A stretch of 64,000 nt of DNA from contig JAKUDP010000023.1 of the NCBI GenBank assembly GCA_022570795.1, positions 1,116,001 to 1,180,000 of the forward strand, given 5' to 3'. This document shows positions 11,801-23,150 of this stretch, in pieces. Origin of the DNA: Sphaerulina vaccinii. Lineage: Eukaryota; Ascomycota; Dothideomycetes; Mycosphaerellales; Mycosphaerellaceae. The position numbers and the translations under genes were made by a program. Within the stretch, counting starts at the first letter, position 1, and each line of letters starts with the position of its first letter. Below the pieces are notes generated by a model, which was not told where the DNA came from, made no database searches, and saw only the letters and a program-made list of their open reading frames with translations.

Positions 11801-14800
11801 TCTATATAGTAGAAGGAGAAGAATAGAAAATAGCGTTCCGAATATACTATAGGCTTTACGAGTTTAGAGTTATACCTATAGGACTAACTAACGTACCGGC
11901 CTCCTACTAGGAGATAGTAAATAATATCCTTAGAGACCTACTCGATATATATATTATTATATATATAGACGACATTCTTATCTATACTAAAGGGTCCCTA
12001 TAGGAATATATTAAATAAGTCTAAGACGTTTTCTAATAACTTATAAATATAGAATTCTATACTACTTCTAAAAAGTGCGAGTTCTATAAGAAAGAAGTTA
12101 AGTTCCTAGAGTTCGTCCTAAACCTTAATAGAATAAAGATCAACCTAGCAAAGATAGAGTTAATACAAACTTAGCTAGTACCTAAGATAGTTAAGGAAGT
12201 GCAATTGTTCCTTAGACTAGCTAATTATAACTAGAAGTTTATTAAGGACTACTCGAGGCTCTCTATACTATTAAACGAGCTTATATAGAAGGACAGAAAG
12301 TAGAGCTAGGGTACAGACTAAGCAAAGGCCTTTAAAGTACTTAAGATATTATACTACTAGGTACTAGTACTACAATTATTCGATAGGAAACGCAAGGTTA
12401 AACTAGAGACTAACATATCGGATATAGCTATAGGAGCATGCCTTATATAAGAGTATAATAGGAAGAGATACCTAGTAGCTTACTACTCGAGGAAACTAAC
12501 TCCTATAGAATAGAACTATAATATCTATAATAAAGAGTTGCTTGCAATTGTTGCTATAATATAGTACTAGCAAGTATATATAGAAGGAGCCCCTAAGCTT
12601 ACGATTCTTTCTAATTATAAGAATCTAACTTACTTTACTACGACAAAAGTACTAACCCGATAATAGGCCTGCTAGTCGGAACTGCTCGGTTAATATAAGT
12701 TCGAAATCTGCTATATACTAGAAAAGGACAATAGTCGAGCCGACGCACTAAGCCGCCGAAGTAACTATATAGAAGGAAAAGAACTAGTATACTAGAAAGT
12801 ACTTAGGGCTAATCTAGATAGAAGCCTAAGCTCGAACTCGATAGAGTTTAACTATATTATACAAGTTCTTTAGAATATAGAAGAATAGTTCCCTATACTA
12901 CAAGGGAAGTATTAGGTACTAAAGGACCGAGAGAATAAGTATATATAATACTACTACAACAATCTATAATACAGACACCCTAGAACTACAAAGACTATAG
13001 AGTTAATTTAAAGAAACTTTAGCTTTCTATATATACGCGAATGCATATTATAATATATTAAACGCTGCAAGCCCTACTAATAGAATAAGGCAGATCGATA
13101 TATAAAATATAGATATATCTAATTCTATACTCCTCTATATTAACTATAGGACAAAGTTATAATAGACTTTATTACAAAGTTGCCTTTATTATAGGACCGG
13201 ATTATAGGAATTAGCTATAATATAATACTAGTTATAGTCGACAGGCTTACTAAATATATATACTTTATTACTACTAGCAAGATATATACTACTAAGCAAC
13301 TCGGACACCTTATTATAGATAGACTTATAAGATATTATAGATTCCTAAAAGTATTTATTATAGATAGAGACAAGCTCTTTACCTCTAACTACTAGAAGAC
13401 CTTAGTCGGCATACTCGGGATTAAGTACAAGCTATTAATAGTATATTATCCTTAGATAGATAGGCAGACTAAAAGAACAAACTAAATGCTAGAACAATAC
13501 CTATAATACTATATTAATTACATATAAGACAACTAGTTAGCGCTACTACTAATAGTATAGCTCGCACTAAATAATTAGCAATTAGAGACAACGAAGGCTA
13601 TACTATTCTTCTCGAATTATAGGCAAAACCTAAATCTCTTCGAAGAACCTTTATCTTACCTATAGGTAGAACGCGCTATAATTGCAAGTAAAGATCTAAA
13701 GAACCTCTATAAGGAACTAGAAGGACGAATCACAGACTCGCAACTAATAATAGCTAGGCTATATAATAATAAACGAAAAATAGTACCTTAGCTAAAGAGG
13801 GGGAATAAGGTCTATTTTCTTATAAAAAATTTTAAAATAAGGAGAAAGATAAAGAAACTAGATTAAGTTAAAGTCGGACTATTTTTAGTTAACAAACTAT
13901 AAGGACTAGTTAACTACCGACTTAAGCTGCTAAAAGACGCAAAGATCTACCTAGTATTCTATATATTATTATTAGAACCTATAGACGCCGAAACACCTTA
14001 CTAAGAAACATTCTACTTCCAACCTAAAGAAGAGGATATATTCGAAGTAGAAAAGATCCTAGAATAAAAGAGTTAGAACTACTTAATTAAATAGAAAGGG
14101 TATAACAAATTAGAAAATACCTAGGAACCAAAGTCTAACCTTACAAACTACTACTAGCTTCTAGCACAATTTTACTAGAGTCTATAAGGAAAGAAGGTAT
14201 TAGGCCTTCCTAGAAGGAGTCCGGGATACTATCGGCTATACTCTAAGTCTAAGGCAATAGAGCAAGCGCTATAGTAGAAGGATCTAGATCTAATACTACA
14301 AACTCTCCCTAAACTTCCTTATCCTTATTAAGAAGAGTACGATCTTCGAGAGTACAACCCTTAGCTACCTTCTAGTCTACTATATCTAGTTATTTGCAAA
14401 GACGCATTTCCCTTATATAAGCTGTCGCTAGCGCCTCCTTTGCTATATCGAGCTCTTTTAATAACTTTTTCTACTAAGCTAAGAGACGTTTCTACTCTCT
14501 CTTAGTAACCTTCGCGTTATAGCCTTTTAGGTTATGCTACTAGTACTTAGTATACTAACCCGACGAGATATATACCTTATATATATAACCCTCCCTTTTA
14601 TATATATCGTATAGATATATTATAGAATCTCCTTTGCAAAATATTTCTTCGGCCTTCTTATAACAATATAGAGTATATTTCGATTTTAATAATAGTATAG
14701 TAGTTTAGTAAAAGGGAAAAGAATAGGAAGGTATCTTTATAGATTCTCTATAATAAGAGCTAATATATTATAAGCTTCGGGACGAAGCTAGGCTAGATAG

Positions 14801-14807
14801 GGGATAG

Positions 14808-15166
14808 TATTATAGTTCCTACCGACAGGCAGGTCTGCTAGGACCGAGGTGCCTAAGGTAGGAAGACTAATCTCTCTAATCTCTTATCTTTCGAGAGATT
14901 AAGGAGAGTAGCCTAGATCTCCCTAATCTCTCTACCTTTAAGAGATTAAGGAGAGTACCGAGATTAAGAGGAGGATCTCCTTTATATATATAGGTAATAA
15001 ATATTATAGTTATAGATAGTTATTATATATAACTTACTATTCTATCTTACTAATTAGAATATAAGAACCTTCTTTACTTGCTCCCTTATAGATATATTAA
15101 CAAGCTCTAACTAGATCAAGCTTAGCCTCCGCTTAGTAAGATTATTAGGTCCCCTATAACCTAATA
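14808..15166 (+). repeat. Gypsy 3' LTR
   Basis: 359 bp, same length and ends as the 5' LTR. It is followed by the CTATA duplication. Confidence 0.88.
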
Positions 15167-15171
15167 CTATA

Positions 15172-16874
15172 GCGTACTTAGAATAGAACAAACTTATAGA
15201 AATAAATACCTTTCTATAGGTAGATAAGTTAGAAGTACCTATAAGTAAATACAAGCTTCTACCTAGAGTCTTATTATATATAAGACAAGGTACGACTATA
15301 TATATATAGCAACCTTTAAGGCACAATATTCGATACTTATATAGCTATAGTAATAGCGTGCATATTCTACTTCTACTATATATTAGCTACTACCTTCGGA
15401 ATAGAAATAGAGCAATTTAATATTATTAATATATTTCTTAATACCTTACTACCTTATACTATATATATATAGGCGCCTAAGGGATTTAGATAGAAGAGCA
15501 AAGTATTACGATTATTATAAGTACTCTATAGCCTTAAAGAAGCCCCTATATTATAGTAGGCTAAGTTTACTATATTACTTTTAGAGTTTGGCCTATATCT
15601 AATACTAGACGTTCTATACCTATACTACGATAATAAGGGTATACTAGTTTTCTTCTATATAGACGATATTATTATAATCTACTATAAGAAGAACAAGGTA
15701 TATATACAAGCTCTTAAACAACAACTATTCGAATATTATAATATAACTTTATAAAATAAAGTAAAATAGTTTCTTAGTATTAAGATCTATAGAGATAGAG
15801 CTAAGAAGCTTATATACTTCTCGTAATAGGAGTATATTAAGTATATAGCACAAAAGTTTAGTATTACTCTAGGTAATAAATAGACTAATATACCTATACC
15901 TATAAATATAGATTAGTCTATACCTAAAGGCTATTATACTAAGAAATAGCTAGTTCTTAACTACTAATAATACGTTAGTTCAATTAACTAGTATGCTATT
16001 AAAACAAGGCTAGATATTGCAAAAGCAGCCTCTATACTTAGTTATTACTTAGTTAATCTAATAAAAGTATACCTCTAAGCTATAAACTACTATATTCGAT
16101 ACCTTTTGCAAACTAAGCTATTATACTTGGTCTATAGTTACTTTAAGGCTTACTTACTATATATATATAGTAATAAGGTACCTCTATTATAATAAGGTAG
16201 CTTCTTTAGTACCTCTAATACTAGCTTTGTAGATTATAGTAACTTTAAGAGCTCTAAGAGATATATATTCTTTATATTTAGTAGACTAACTTTATAGAAA
16301 GCTAGTAAGTAATCGACTATTATAAAAAGTACTACTAAGGCCGAACTTACTATATTATTATATACTAGAAGCAAGCTTATTTAGTAGTAATTACTATTTA
16401 AACAACTATCTATTATATTCGATAATATACTAATTCTCTACTATAATAACTAATAAATAATTCGATTAATAACTAAGAAAGGTATAGTTAATAGTAAGCT
16501 TTAATATATTAATATATACTAATACTAGCTATAATAAAAGATATAGAATAATAAGCTTAATATCGAATATATACTAATATAAAATATACCTATAGACGGC
16601 CTTACTAAACTACTTACTATATAATAATAATAGTAGTTTATTATATAGCTAGGCTTTTAACTAATACCGATACCTAATATATAGGAAACAAGCGATACTC
16701 GCTTACTAAGTATATACTAAAACAAGTTAGAGAAACTCTTTTTAGTAGAAATTAATATAATAGTAGCTAGCAAGGTAGCTACTAGTAGTACCTAGATATA
16801 ATAGTATATATCTACTTTAGAAAGGAGGTCGATAGACAACTACTATATATAATACTATACTAGCTAAAGGAGTA
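15172..16874 (+). mobile_element. Copia-2 reverse transcriptase/RNase H remnant
   Basis: One dominant frame (with at least one shift near 15285) spells a Copia RT: ATFKAQYS (from the FKARLV motif) near 15320, LLEFGLYL, then LVFFYIDDIIIIYYKKN near 15650-15695. RNase H-like STTKAELTILLYTRSKLI lies near 16330-16380 and IPIDGLTKLL near 16590-16610. It ends in a purine tract CTAAAGGAGTA at the 3' LTR. All stops are TAG/TAA. Confidence 0.75.
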
Positions 16875-17097
16875 TATTACGCAGATAGCCGAAAATACTA
16901 AATATAAGCTAAGAATATAAGAAACTAGCCCTCTAGGCTTATATAGAGATTTCTTAGATCTTGGCAAGTAATTTAGTATATAGAACGTACTGCAGATAGC
17001 TTAGAATAATTAGTTATTAACTCCTACACGATCTGATCTATATATTCCAATATTTATAAAATTGCCAAGTGATTACGTAACTGACTGCCTCGCATCA
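16875..17097 (+). repeat. Copia-2 3' LTR
   Basis: 223 bp, TATTACGCAG (from TGTTGCGCGG)...GCATCA. The length is identical to the solo LTR at 30294-30516. It is followed by CGACA, matching the flank of the 5' LTR. Confidence 0.82.
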
Positions 17098-17102
17098 CGA
17101 CA

Positions 17103-17582
17103 CGAACAGGGATCACCAGTTCAGGGCCGAAGTTTACCGCGGTAACTTTCACCCAATTCTGGTAGTAGTGGTATATCGATCAGTGATCGTGAAGATGTTG
17201 GACTCCAGTAGATCGTATTGATGTTGCGAAAGTGTCTAAGCCTCGCTGGCCTGAAACCGTCTGCAGCGTCAGAGCAGTTCTGGAATGGACTGCACGCCTT
17301 GACCAGCCTTATGATCGCATAATGTTCATGATTGTATGACACTCATGTCTGTGATACCAGGGCTGCCATCGATGCCTGTCACTGGTCAGTTGAACGAGAT
17401 CAGAATGGTAAGCTAGCTAATGTGTTGCTTGGCGTTATCTCTTACGTCTTCATCACTCCAAACTGGTATCTCGATGACTCGCATACGTGCTGCTCACTAG
17501 TAAGCCGTCCGGGAGTCCTCATTGTAGAGCGCTCAAGTGCTATCAGGCCGAGGTGTAATACCCAGCGACCTTCTTCCAGATG
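17103..17582. other. Downstream flank of the TE island, no gene seen
   Basis: Normal GC content and normal CpA/TpG, so RIP stops sharply at the element border. Only short open frames occur. Part is probably the 3' UTR of the transcription-factor gene on the minus strand. Confidence 0.55.
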
Positions 17583-19606
17583 TCAGACATCCGTATCACC
17601 CCAGTGCTCTTTCAGATCATCAGCTCGCCATTTCGTGGCCCACCCGAGCTCCCTCTCAATCCTCTCGTAGATTTCCAGGATCGCCTGATGCTCTGTGGGG
17701 TGAGACATATGCTGACCAGCGAGCCACAACGGCTGAATGCTGTTCGTCCACGAGCCATGATGACTGTTACTAAGACTAATAGCGCAGATCTGGCGCGCAT
17801 GCCAAAGCAACGAAGCCGGTTTCTTCGCAAAGTGCGCACGAGGCGGCTTATACTTCAGCATAAGTAGTGCAGCGGTGTGATACATTTGGTTACCACTAGT
17901 GCCTGGTCCATTGCCGAAGAAGAGCGTTGGAAAGGGCTTGTTCAAGGAAGCGGCAGAGATTGTAAGGAGAGCTTTCATCTCCTCTGGTCTGTTGTGATAC
18001 CATTGCTCCAGAAGGTTGAAGAGTTGCGACCATTGTTGAAGATACTCTATTGGACTCATCGGGTAGGCCAGGTTGCGATGTCGTTGCTCCCACCTGCCAG
18101 ATGAACAAAGCAGGTCCACCACTTGGGCGGTGAGATACACAACATGGTTAGCGTACATGCTGAAATCTCCATGAAGATTCAACAGGATGTCCACGTCGTG
18201 CAGGACATCGCTGCCTCCCATCCATTTGTGTAATGGTATGAGTGTGCGCTCGGAGGAGATCAAGCCTCCACATATGTCCATACGAGCAAAGCACCAGAAG
18301 ATAGCCTGTTCGAGGCCGCCGCAGCCCCCCGAGATCCCAAGCGCCTGAATCAACGCAGCACAACCATCAAGATGGCGTCGCCACGCTTTCGGCGAGCAGC
18401 TCATCATCTCGAGGACGCACAGTACAACGCAAGATGCCAGCACTTCTGTCGTCCGCAGCTGCAACAGAGGCGAGAGAAGGTGAATGGCGTGCTGATAAAG
18501 TGCCAAGCTACGTGCGTTGTCAACGGTTTTCTGCTTGAGCTCGATTTGTCGCGATGAGAGCGCCAGTATAGAGTACTTGATATGTGGATGGTGCTTCGCC
18601 AGCATCGGAAGAGCCAGCTCGAAGTGCCGATATATGTCGAATTTGTCTAGCCATGGTGCAACCTCGCTGCAATGACCGTGAGCATAATTACATCGCGACG
18701 GCAATCCATACTTACTCAATATAGTTCTGCCACAGCACGTACTCCTGCTCCACAGAAAGATGCGCAAGTCTACGCGATTCCTCATCTTCGCCTGTGTCTT
18801 CGCGAATGAGATCTGGCTGAAGCTGCTGATCTGGTGAGCCCAGTCGTGACGGTGCAGTGGACTTCGCTGTTTCGATGATTCTGCTGCGAAGGGTAGCATG
18901 AAGCTCTTGGTATTGTGAACCAGGCAAGAATATGCCATCCTCGAAGGTGCTATCACTATTCTGAGGTGATAGAAACAGGTCAGGCGAGGTCATCAGTGAT
19001 GTCCCGTCGAGGTCGAGGCTCGGCAGTACAGTCTGCAGTGGCGAGGCTTGGTGATGCTCGGTGATTGGTGGTAGTGTATTGAAGGTCAAGTCTTGCTGCG
19101 TATCGAGAGGCGTCTGCTTGGGAGTCAAAGGGAGTTGCACAGGCACATGTGCTGCTTCAGCAATGCGGGCATCGTCAATGCCGTTAGTGCTCTCCTCAAA
19201 ATAGTCCCGGATTACTTCAGATGTGACATTGACGATCTTGTAGTTGACTCCATCCGAGCTCGCTGCTTGTACCATTGAAGGATGCTCAGCACCCATGGTC
19301 TGAGCATTCTCTGGCCGGAACGAGACTTTGACACCCCATTCGCATACATCTCGCCTGGCTTGGCAGCCTTCGCAGGTGGGCTTCACCTCATCGCCTAGCA
19401 GACCTCGTCAGCTACGGACCTAGACTTGCAGGACATAACATACACTTTCTTCGCTTTCGGCGACAATTCAAGCAACCTGTACGAGTACGCTTGCGACTTT
19501 CACCAACAGGTCGTCCTGGTCCAGCAAGTCTGCAGTCTCGCTCTAGAGGTGATGTGGTAGGCTCGTCCGGGCTGTTGATCACGTCTTCAATGCGAGTCAA
19601 AGCCAT
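17583..19606 (-). CDS. Zn2Cys6 transcription factor with Fungal_trans_2 domain
   Basis: Predicted exons on the minus strand are 19606-19444, 19394-18716 and 18666-17583, with two 49-bp introns (donors GTATGT and GTAAGT), giving 641 aa. The binuclear zinc cluster is split by intron 1. It reads CLNCRRKRRKC joined to DEVKPTCEGCQARRDVC, spacing CX2CX6CX6CX2CX6C, around residues 45-73. Such clusters bind DNA in the nucleus of fungi. A low-complexity Ser/Thr/Pro linker follows. From about residue 270 comes the regulatory domain starting YVLWQNYIDEVAPWLDKFD, the signature of the Fungal_trans_2 family (PF11951). The target pathway is unknown. The next gene on the other side is a divergent TPI-like gene, starting 550 bp away. 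The adjacent TE island ends about 480 bp beyond the stop codon. Confidence 0.92.
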
Positions 19607-20155
19607 GTGTTATGCTGACAGGAGGCAGTCTAGCAGGTTCAATCTCGGACTTTGAGCTCCAGAGTTCTCCCACCCACATTGTGGAGGAGGCGTGGAGCAC
19701 CTTCGGGTCACAATGCACACGATCCTGGCTCAAACGGGCTAATGTTGGCGTGTCACGAACCGTGTAGAGATCTTGGCAGCTGTGTTTGATGGTGCTTCCA
19801 TTGGTATTTGCCAGCGATTGAGGAGTCTCCGCAGGACACTGGCATTCGGGCGAAGCTAGCCTCGGGAGTTGGTCGTCTGGCTGTGATGATGGAAAGGAAA
19901 GAGAGGTGACCACGAATGGAAGAGAAGTCTTGGTGAGGGAGTGGAAGGTGGACGGATTCCTCAGAAAGGAAGTCGCGGTTGAGTGTGGAGACAAGTCCCA
20001 CAGCTCGACCTCATCTCATCTCATCCAGTTCACCACCATGTAGTCCTCAAGCATGGTCTAGCATCCCAGCTCGCTGGCTTTACATACTGTACCATACTCT
20101 CAGATCATCCCATTCTCTTTCACGCCCCTCCCATTCGTTCTTAATCTTCTCAACG
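19607..20155. promoter_or_regulatory. Divergent promoter region between the Zn2Cys6 factor and the TPI-like gene
   Basis: About 550 bp between two start codons on opposite strands. It holds a pyrimidine-rich tract (TCATCCCATTCTCTTTCACG and following) just 5' of the TPI-like ATG, typical of fungal transcription start regions. No operator could be defined by eye. Confidence 0.5.
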
Positions 20156-20929
20156 ATGCCTCCCATCCCCGGCAAGCGCGAAAAGCGCATCGTAGGCACT
20201 TCGCTCAAGATGTACTTCGATCTTCCGTCCACGCTCAGTTACATTGATAAGGTCGCTGCTCTTTCTGCCGCTGCCGAGAAAGCCGACGTTGACCTCTTCG
20301 TCGTTCCCGACTTCGTGACCCTGCTCGCAGCGAAAGAGAAGCTTGCCAACTCAAGCGTTATGCTTGGAGCTCAGGACACGTATAGTGAGGACAAGGGAGC
20401 ATATACTGGCGAGGTTAGTCCTCTGACGCTCAGCCAAGCTGGCGTACAGATTGTAGAGATCGGGCATGCGGAGAGAAGAAGGCTTTTTGGTGAGACGGAT
20501 GAGAATGTTGCAAAGAAGGCTGCCGCGGTAGTGAGAAATGGAATGATACCTCTGGTGTGTATCGGCGAGAAGAGCCAGGGTGCTATCGCTTCTCAAGCTG
20601 TTGGGATAGCTGTTAGCGAATGTAAGCCACAGATACAGGCTGCGCTATCACAAATTCCAGACGATGCGGAGGTCATCCTGGCATACGAGCCAGTGTGGGC
20701 AATTGGCGCTGCTGAGCCAGCGGGAGCAGACCACGTTGTGGCTGTCACGCAGAGCCTTCGCGCGCTTGTACAGGAGAGGAAGGGTCGGACGAGAATCTTG
20801 TACGGTGGCTCTGCTGGACCTGGCACTTTCCAGAAACTGAAGGATGGTGTTGATGGGTGCTTTCTCGGACGGTTCGCGCACGACGTGAAGAATCTTGAAA
20901 AGGTCATCGAAGAGCTCGGGCAGCCGTGA
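20156..20929 (+). CDS. Triosephosphate isomerase family sugar-phosphate isomerase
   Basis: An intronless 257-aa protein, the usual TPI length. TPI converts dihydroxyacetone phosphate and glyceraldehyde 3-phosphate in the cytosol. Seen here: the substrate lysine in GTSLKMYF (canonical GNWKMN), catalytic His in EIGHAERRRLFGETDE, catalytic Glu in LAYEPVWAIG and the phosphate loop YGGSAGPG. All catalytic residues are present, but the first motif lacks the Asn and Trp of glycolytic TPI. TPI-like paralogs with such changes act on four-carbon keto-sugar phosphates (tetrulose phosphate isomerases). That is a reasonable alternative here, so glycolytic TPI is probably encoded elsewhere. The start was chosen at MPPIPGKREKR, because the longer open frame upstream lacks homology and is UTR-like. 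Confidence 0.9.
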   Translation: MPPIPGKREKRIVGTSLKMYFDLPSTLSYIDKVAALSAAAEKADVDLFVVPDFVTLLAAKEKLANSSVMLGAQDTYSEDKGAYTGEVSPLTLSQAGVQIVEIGHAERRRLFGETDENVAKKAAAVVRNGMIPLVCIGEKSQGAIASQAVGIAVSECKPQIQAALSQIPDDAEVILAYEPVWAIGAAEPAGADHVVAVTQSLRALVQERKGRTRILYGGSAGPGTFQKLKDGVDGCFLGRFAHDVKNLEKVIEELGQP

Positions 20930-21999
20930 GCGATATGCCTCGTGATAGGAGCGCCAATCCACGAAACGCAGAGTCTGGCCGTGCTCAAGGTCATCAGAGC
21001 CTCGCCGCCTATCTGCTGTCGCATGTACTCTCAGTTCCGTAGGCAGCGCCAATTTTCGAGGAGCTGGAGTGGCCACGAGAGCGACAACAATCTCGACCCG
21101 TTTCGCACTGTGTCCAATGCCATCTCTCATATTCGCCATCGTGCCTTTCACCGCCGTGTGCCTCAGCCCGCGTTCTTGTTCGTATGGCGACGTTCTCGGT
21201 TCTGGCCAACTTTGTGCAGAATCCTCCTCTTCCGTGGGCTGGAGTGGGCGCTCGCGAGCTCGGTCTTTCGTAAGATGGGCGGTCGGCCAGTTCTGTCGTG
21301 ACTTCGCGGCGAGTGGCAGAGATGGACGTGTCCGTCCGCAGTCTTCTCGAGAGGCTGCGCGAGGTCACTTGAAGAGTTGGTGCGGGTGTCCAATTTGCGA
21401 GAGCGTACTGCAGATGAAGGCCGATGAAGGCAGACCTCTTCTCCAGCCCACTGCTTCGCAAGGCAGCGAGGATGATGAAGATCTGTATCGCCGTCGCAAG
21501 GCGACCTCCTCGTTGTGTCTGTCCGCCGAGTGTCAGCTTCGCGCACTCTCACTAGAGCCAGCAGCGTCCTCGACCTTGGCGACGACGAGCCACAAGACTC
21601 GCTCGAGCAGGGAGAGGTGCTGAGAAGCCAGCGATGGTGCTCCTCTGCCTCTGCGTCGTCGCCGCCGCCCTCCTCAGAGCGCCGCCGCCTCTGCTGGCCC
21701 TCCTCCTGGCCTCAAATTCCCGCCCCGTGGGTCACTGGACTCACCCCACCTCGCTCTTTTGGCGTACAGCCAGTACTGCTCTGCGTCGTGGCGAGCACAG
21801 TTCAGCTCGGAAGGCACACGTGATTTTGAAGCTCTTTGCTCTCATTGGCTCAAACATGAATTGATCAACGTTAGCGCCGTTCTGGCTGCTGAGCAGTATA
21901 AGTTCCTCCTGTATTGCTCGACTTCTCACATTTCTTCTCCATCAGCATCAACATCTTGCTTTCTCAGTCTTCTCTTCTCATTCCAAGTCGACCCAAGTA
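20930..21999. other. GC-rich intergenic block and presumed leader region, no gene assigned
   Basis: All six frames are partly open because of high GC, with mutually overlapping open frames and no domain, signal peptide or convincing splice pair. From about 21900 the sequence turns pyrimidine-rich (CTTCTCACATTTCTTCTCC), like a transcription start region leading into the minisatellite. Confidence 0.45.
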
Positions 22000-22002
22000 C
22001 CT

Positions 22003-22335
22003 TCAATCATCAACAACATCAATCATCAACCACATCAATCATCAACAACATCAATCATCAACAACATCAATCATCAACAACATCAATCATCAACAACATC
22101 AATCATCAACCACATCAATCATCAACCACATCAATCATCAACCACATCAATCATCAACCACATCAATCATCAACCACATCAATCATCAACCACATCAATC
22201 ATCAACCACATCAATCATCAACCACATCAATCATCAACAACATCAATCATCAACCACATCAATCATCAACAACATCAATCATCAACAACATCAATCATCA
22301 ACAACATCAATCATCAACAACATCAATCATCAATC
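22003..22335 (+). repeat. 16-bp minisatellite, about 20 units
   Basis: Tandem array of CATCAATCATCAACAA and its one-base variant CATCAATCATCAACCA. The order of units (A or C variant) reads A C A A A A C C C C C C C C A C A A A A. Because 16 is not a multiple of 3, all three plus frames stay open and cycle through the same 16-residue pattern rich in His, Gln, Ser, Thr, Asn and Ile. Confidence 0.95.
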
Positions 22336-22339
22336 ATCA

Positions 22340-22844
22340 TCACTCAACATCATCATCACTGAACAACAACAGCACTTAACAACAACATCAACACAAGCTT
22401 GCACAACATCATCACCACAAGCTTCCACAACATCACCATCAACAACATGTAAGTCACTTCCACTTACTGCTCTTGTCTTACTTGGCTAACATCTCTCAGC
22501 ATCTCAAGCAACCACACCAACAACAACATCACCAGTCGTTGTCACCACTCATGTGCAGCGACTGAGAAACAGCACAACGCACAAAACAACACCACAACAC
22601 ACCCGCACAAACGAGATTGACGGTACGCTTCGCTTCCTTTCTGCACGATTTCCACAAACTAACACATCGCACCGCAGAGAGGTCGCTCAGACCATCGAGG
22701 CTGAGACGACGAGACGAGACCAGACGAGACGAACGATCCACGAATCGACCACACCGCGAACGAACGAACACAGCCGAGAGCGTGGTTGGCAGCCTTGACA
22801 GCACAGCAGTGGCGATCTCATACGTATCAGCCTCAAGTCGTTGA
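22340..22844 (+). other. Apparently spliced transcript downstream of the minisatellite
   Basis: Two strong intron candidates occur: 22449-22499 (GTAAGT, branch GCTAAC, acceptor CTCAG) and 22623-22677 (GTACGC, branch ACTAAC, acceptor CGCAG). Splicing both leaves one frame open to a stop at 22842-22844, reading Thr/Ser/Gln-rich then Arg-rich sequence (RPSRLRRRDETRRDERS). No ATG exists in that frame, so this may be a spliced 5' leader of the small gene at 23626 or a non-coding RNA rather than a coding exon set. Confidence 0.35.
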
Positions 22845-23150
22845 CCGGCGGTGCATGAATTGATCGCTAGAGACTCAGTGTCTGTCAGGCACAAGTCCAC
22901 TTGGCAGCTCGGCAACATTGGCGTGGCAGAGACAAAGTATCAGCCTCAAGTCGTTGACCGCCGGTACAGCTCCTCTGCCAGTAACTCCAACGTTGCCAGC
23001 GTCAGTCCCCTTCTCGATACCACAAATCAGCAACTCTCCCAGGCAGCGTTGGCAGCATTCGCAGTGGCGATCTCATATGTATCAGCGCCAGATGTTTGGT
23101 TCGCCCATATCCCGCGGTGCAAGGATTGATCGCCAGAGACTCGATGCTGC
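22806..23150 (+). repeat. Degenerate internal duplications
   Basis: CAGTGGCGATCTCATA[C/T]GTATCAG occurs near 22806 and 23062. GTATCAGCCTCAAGTCGTTG occurs near 22825 and 22937. GGTGCA..GATTGATCGC[T/C]AGAGACTC occurs near 22850 and 23117. The order suggests an unequal tandem duplication of a roughly 120-250 bp unit that has since decayed. Confidence 0.6.

Larger units (their letters stand above)
8491..15166 (+). mobile_element. Gypsy chromovirus, full-length, RIP-inactivated
   Basis: 6676 bp with two 359-bp LTRs (8491-8849, 14808-15166) and a perfect 5-bp target-site duplication CTATA (8486-8490, 15167-15171). Domain order is Ty3/Gypsy. Gag ends in a zinc knuckle near 9730-9775, whose cysteines now read as tyrosine (TG to TA). 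An aspartic protease lies near 10890 (DSRAS, from DSGAS). The reverse transcriptase has IIYIDDILIYTK near 11950-11985. RNase H follows (AYYSRKLTPIE near 12480), then integrase (about 13000-13800) and a C-terminal chromodomain (FEVEKILE, KGYNKLENT-EP, about 14040-14160). The chromodomain marks it as a chromovirus; in that family it steers integration to heterochromatin. Purine tract TAGGGGATAG precedes the 3' LTR. It sits inside Copia-2 pol. Confidence 0.92.
1061..17097 (+). mobile_element. Copia-2: Ty1/Copia element, RIP-inactivated, host of nested insertions
   Basis: The element starts TGTTGCGCGG at 1061 and ends GCATCA at 17097. It is flanked by the 5-bp target-site duplication CGACA (1056-1060 and 17098-17102). 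The 3' LTR is 223 bp (16875-17097); the 5' LTR is truncated (1061-1222). Internal remnants lie at 7454-8490 and 15172-16874 and join in frame once the Gypsy insertion and one TSD are removed. They read as a Copia reverse transcriptase (FYIDDIII near 15655-15685) and RNase H (KSTTKAEL near 16325). Stops are all TAG/TAA, as expected from CAG, CAA and TGG under RIP. Gag, protease and integrase of this element are not seen, so the 5' half was lost or replaced around the Copia-1 insertion. A 223-bp solo LTR of the same family lies at 30294-30516. Confidence 0.8.

Noticed and set aside
20593..21151. Minus-strand frames of 143 and 167 aa over the TPI-like gene
   Set aside because: Antisense shadows of a clearly conserved gene.
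20930..21900. Long overlapping open frames on both strands
   Set aside because: High GC opens every frame; no domain, start context or splice pattern supports a gene.
22003..22335. Regular direct repeats resembling a CRISPR array
   Set aside because: Units are contiguous 16-mers with no unique spacers, and the genome is fungal; it is a minisatellite.
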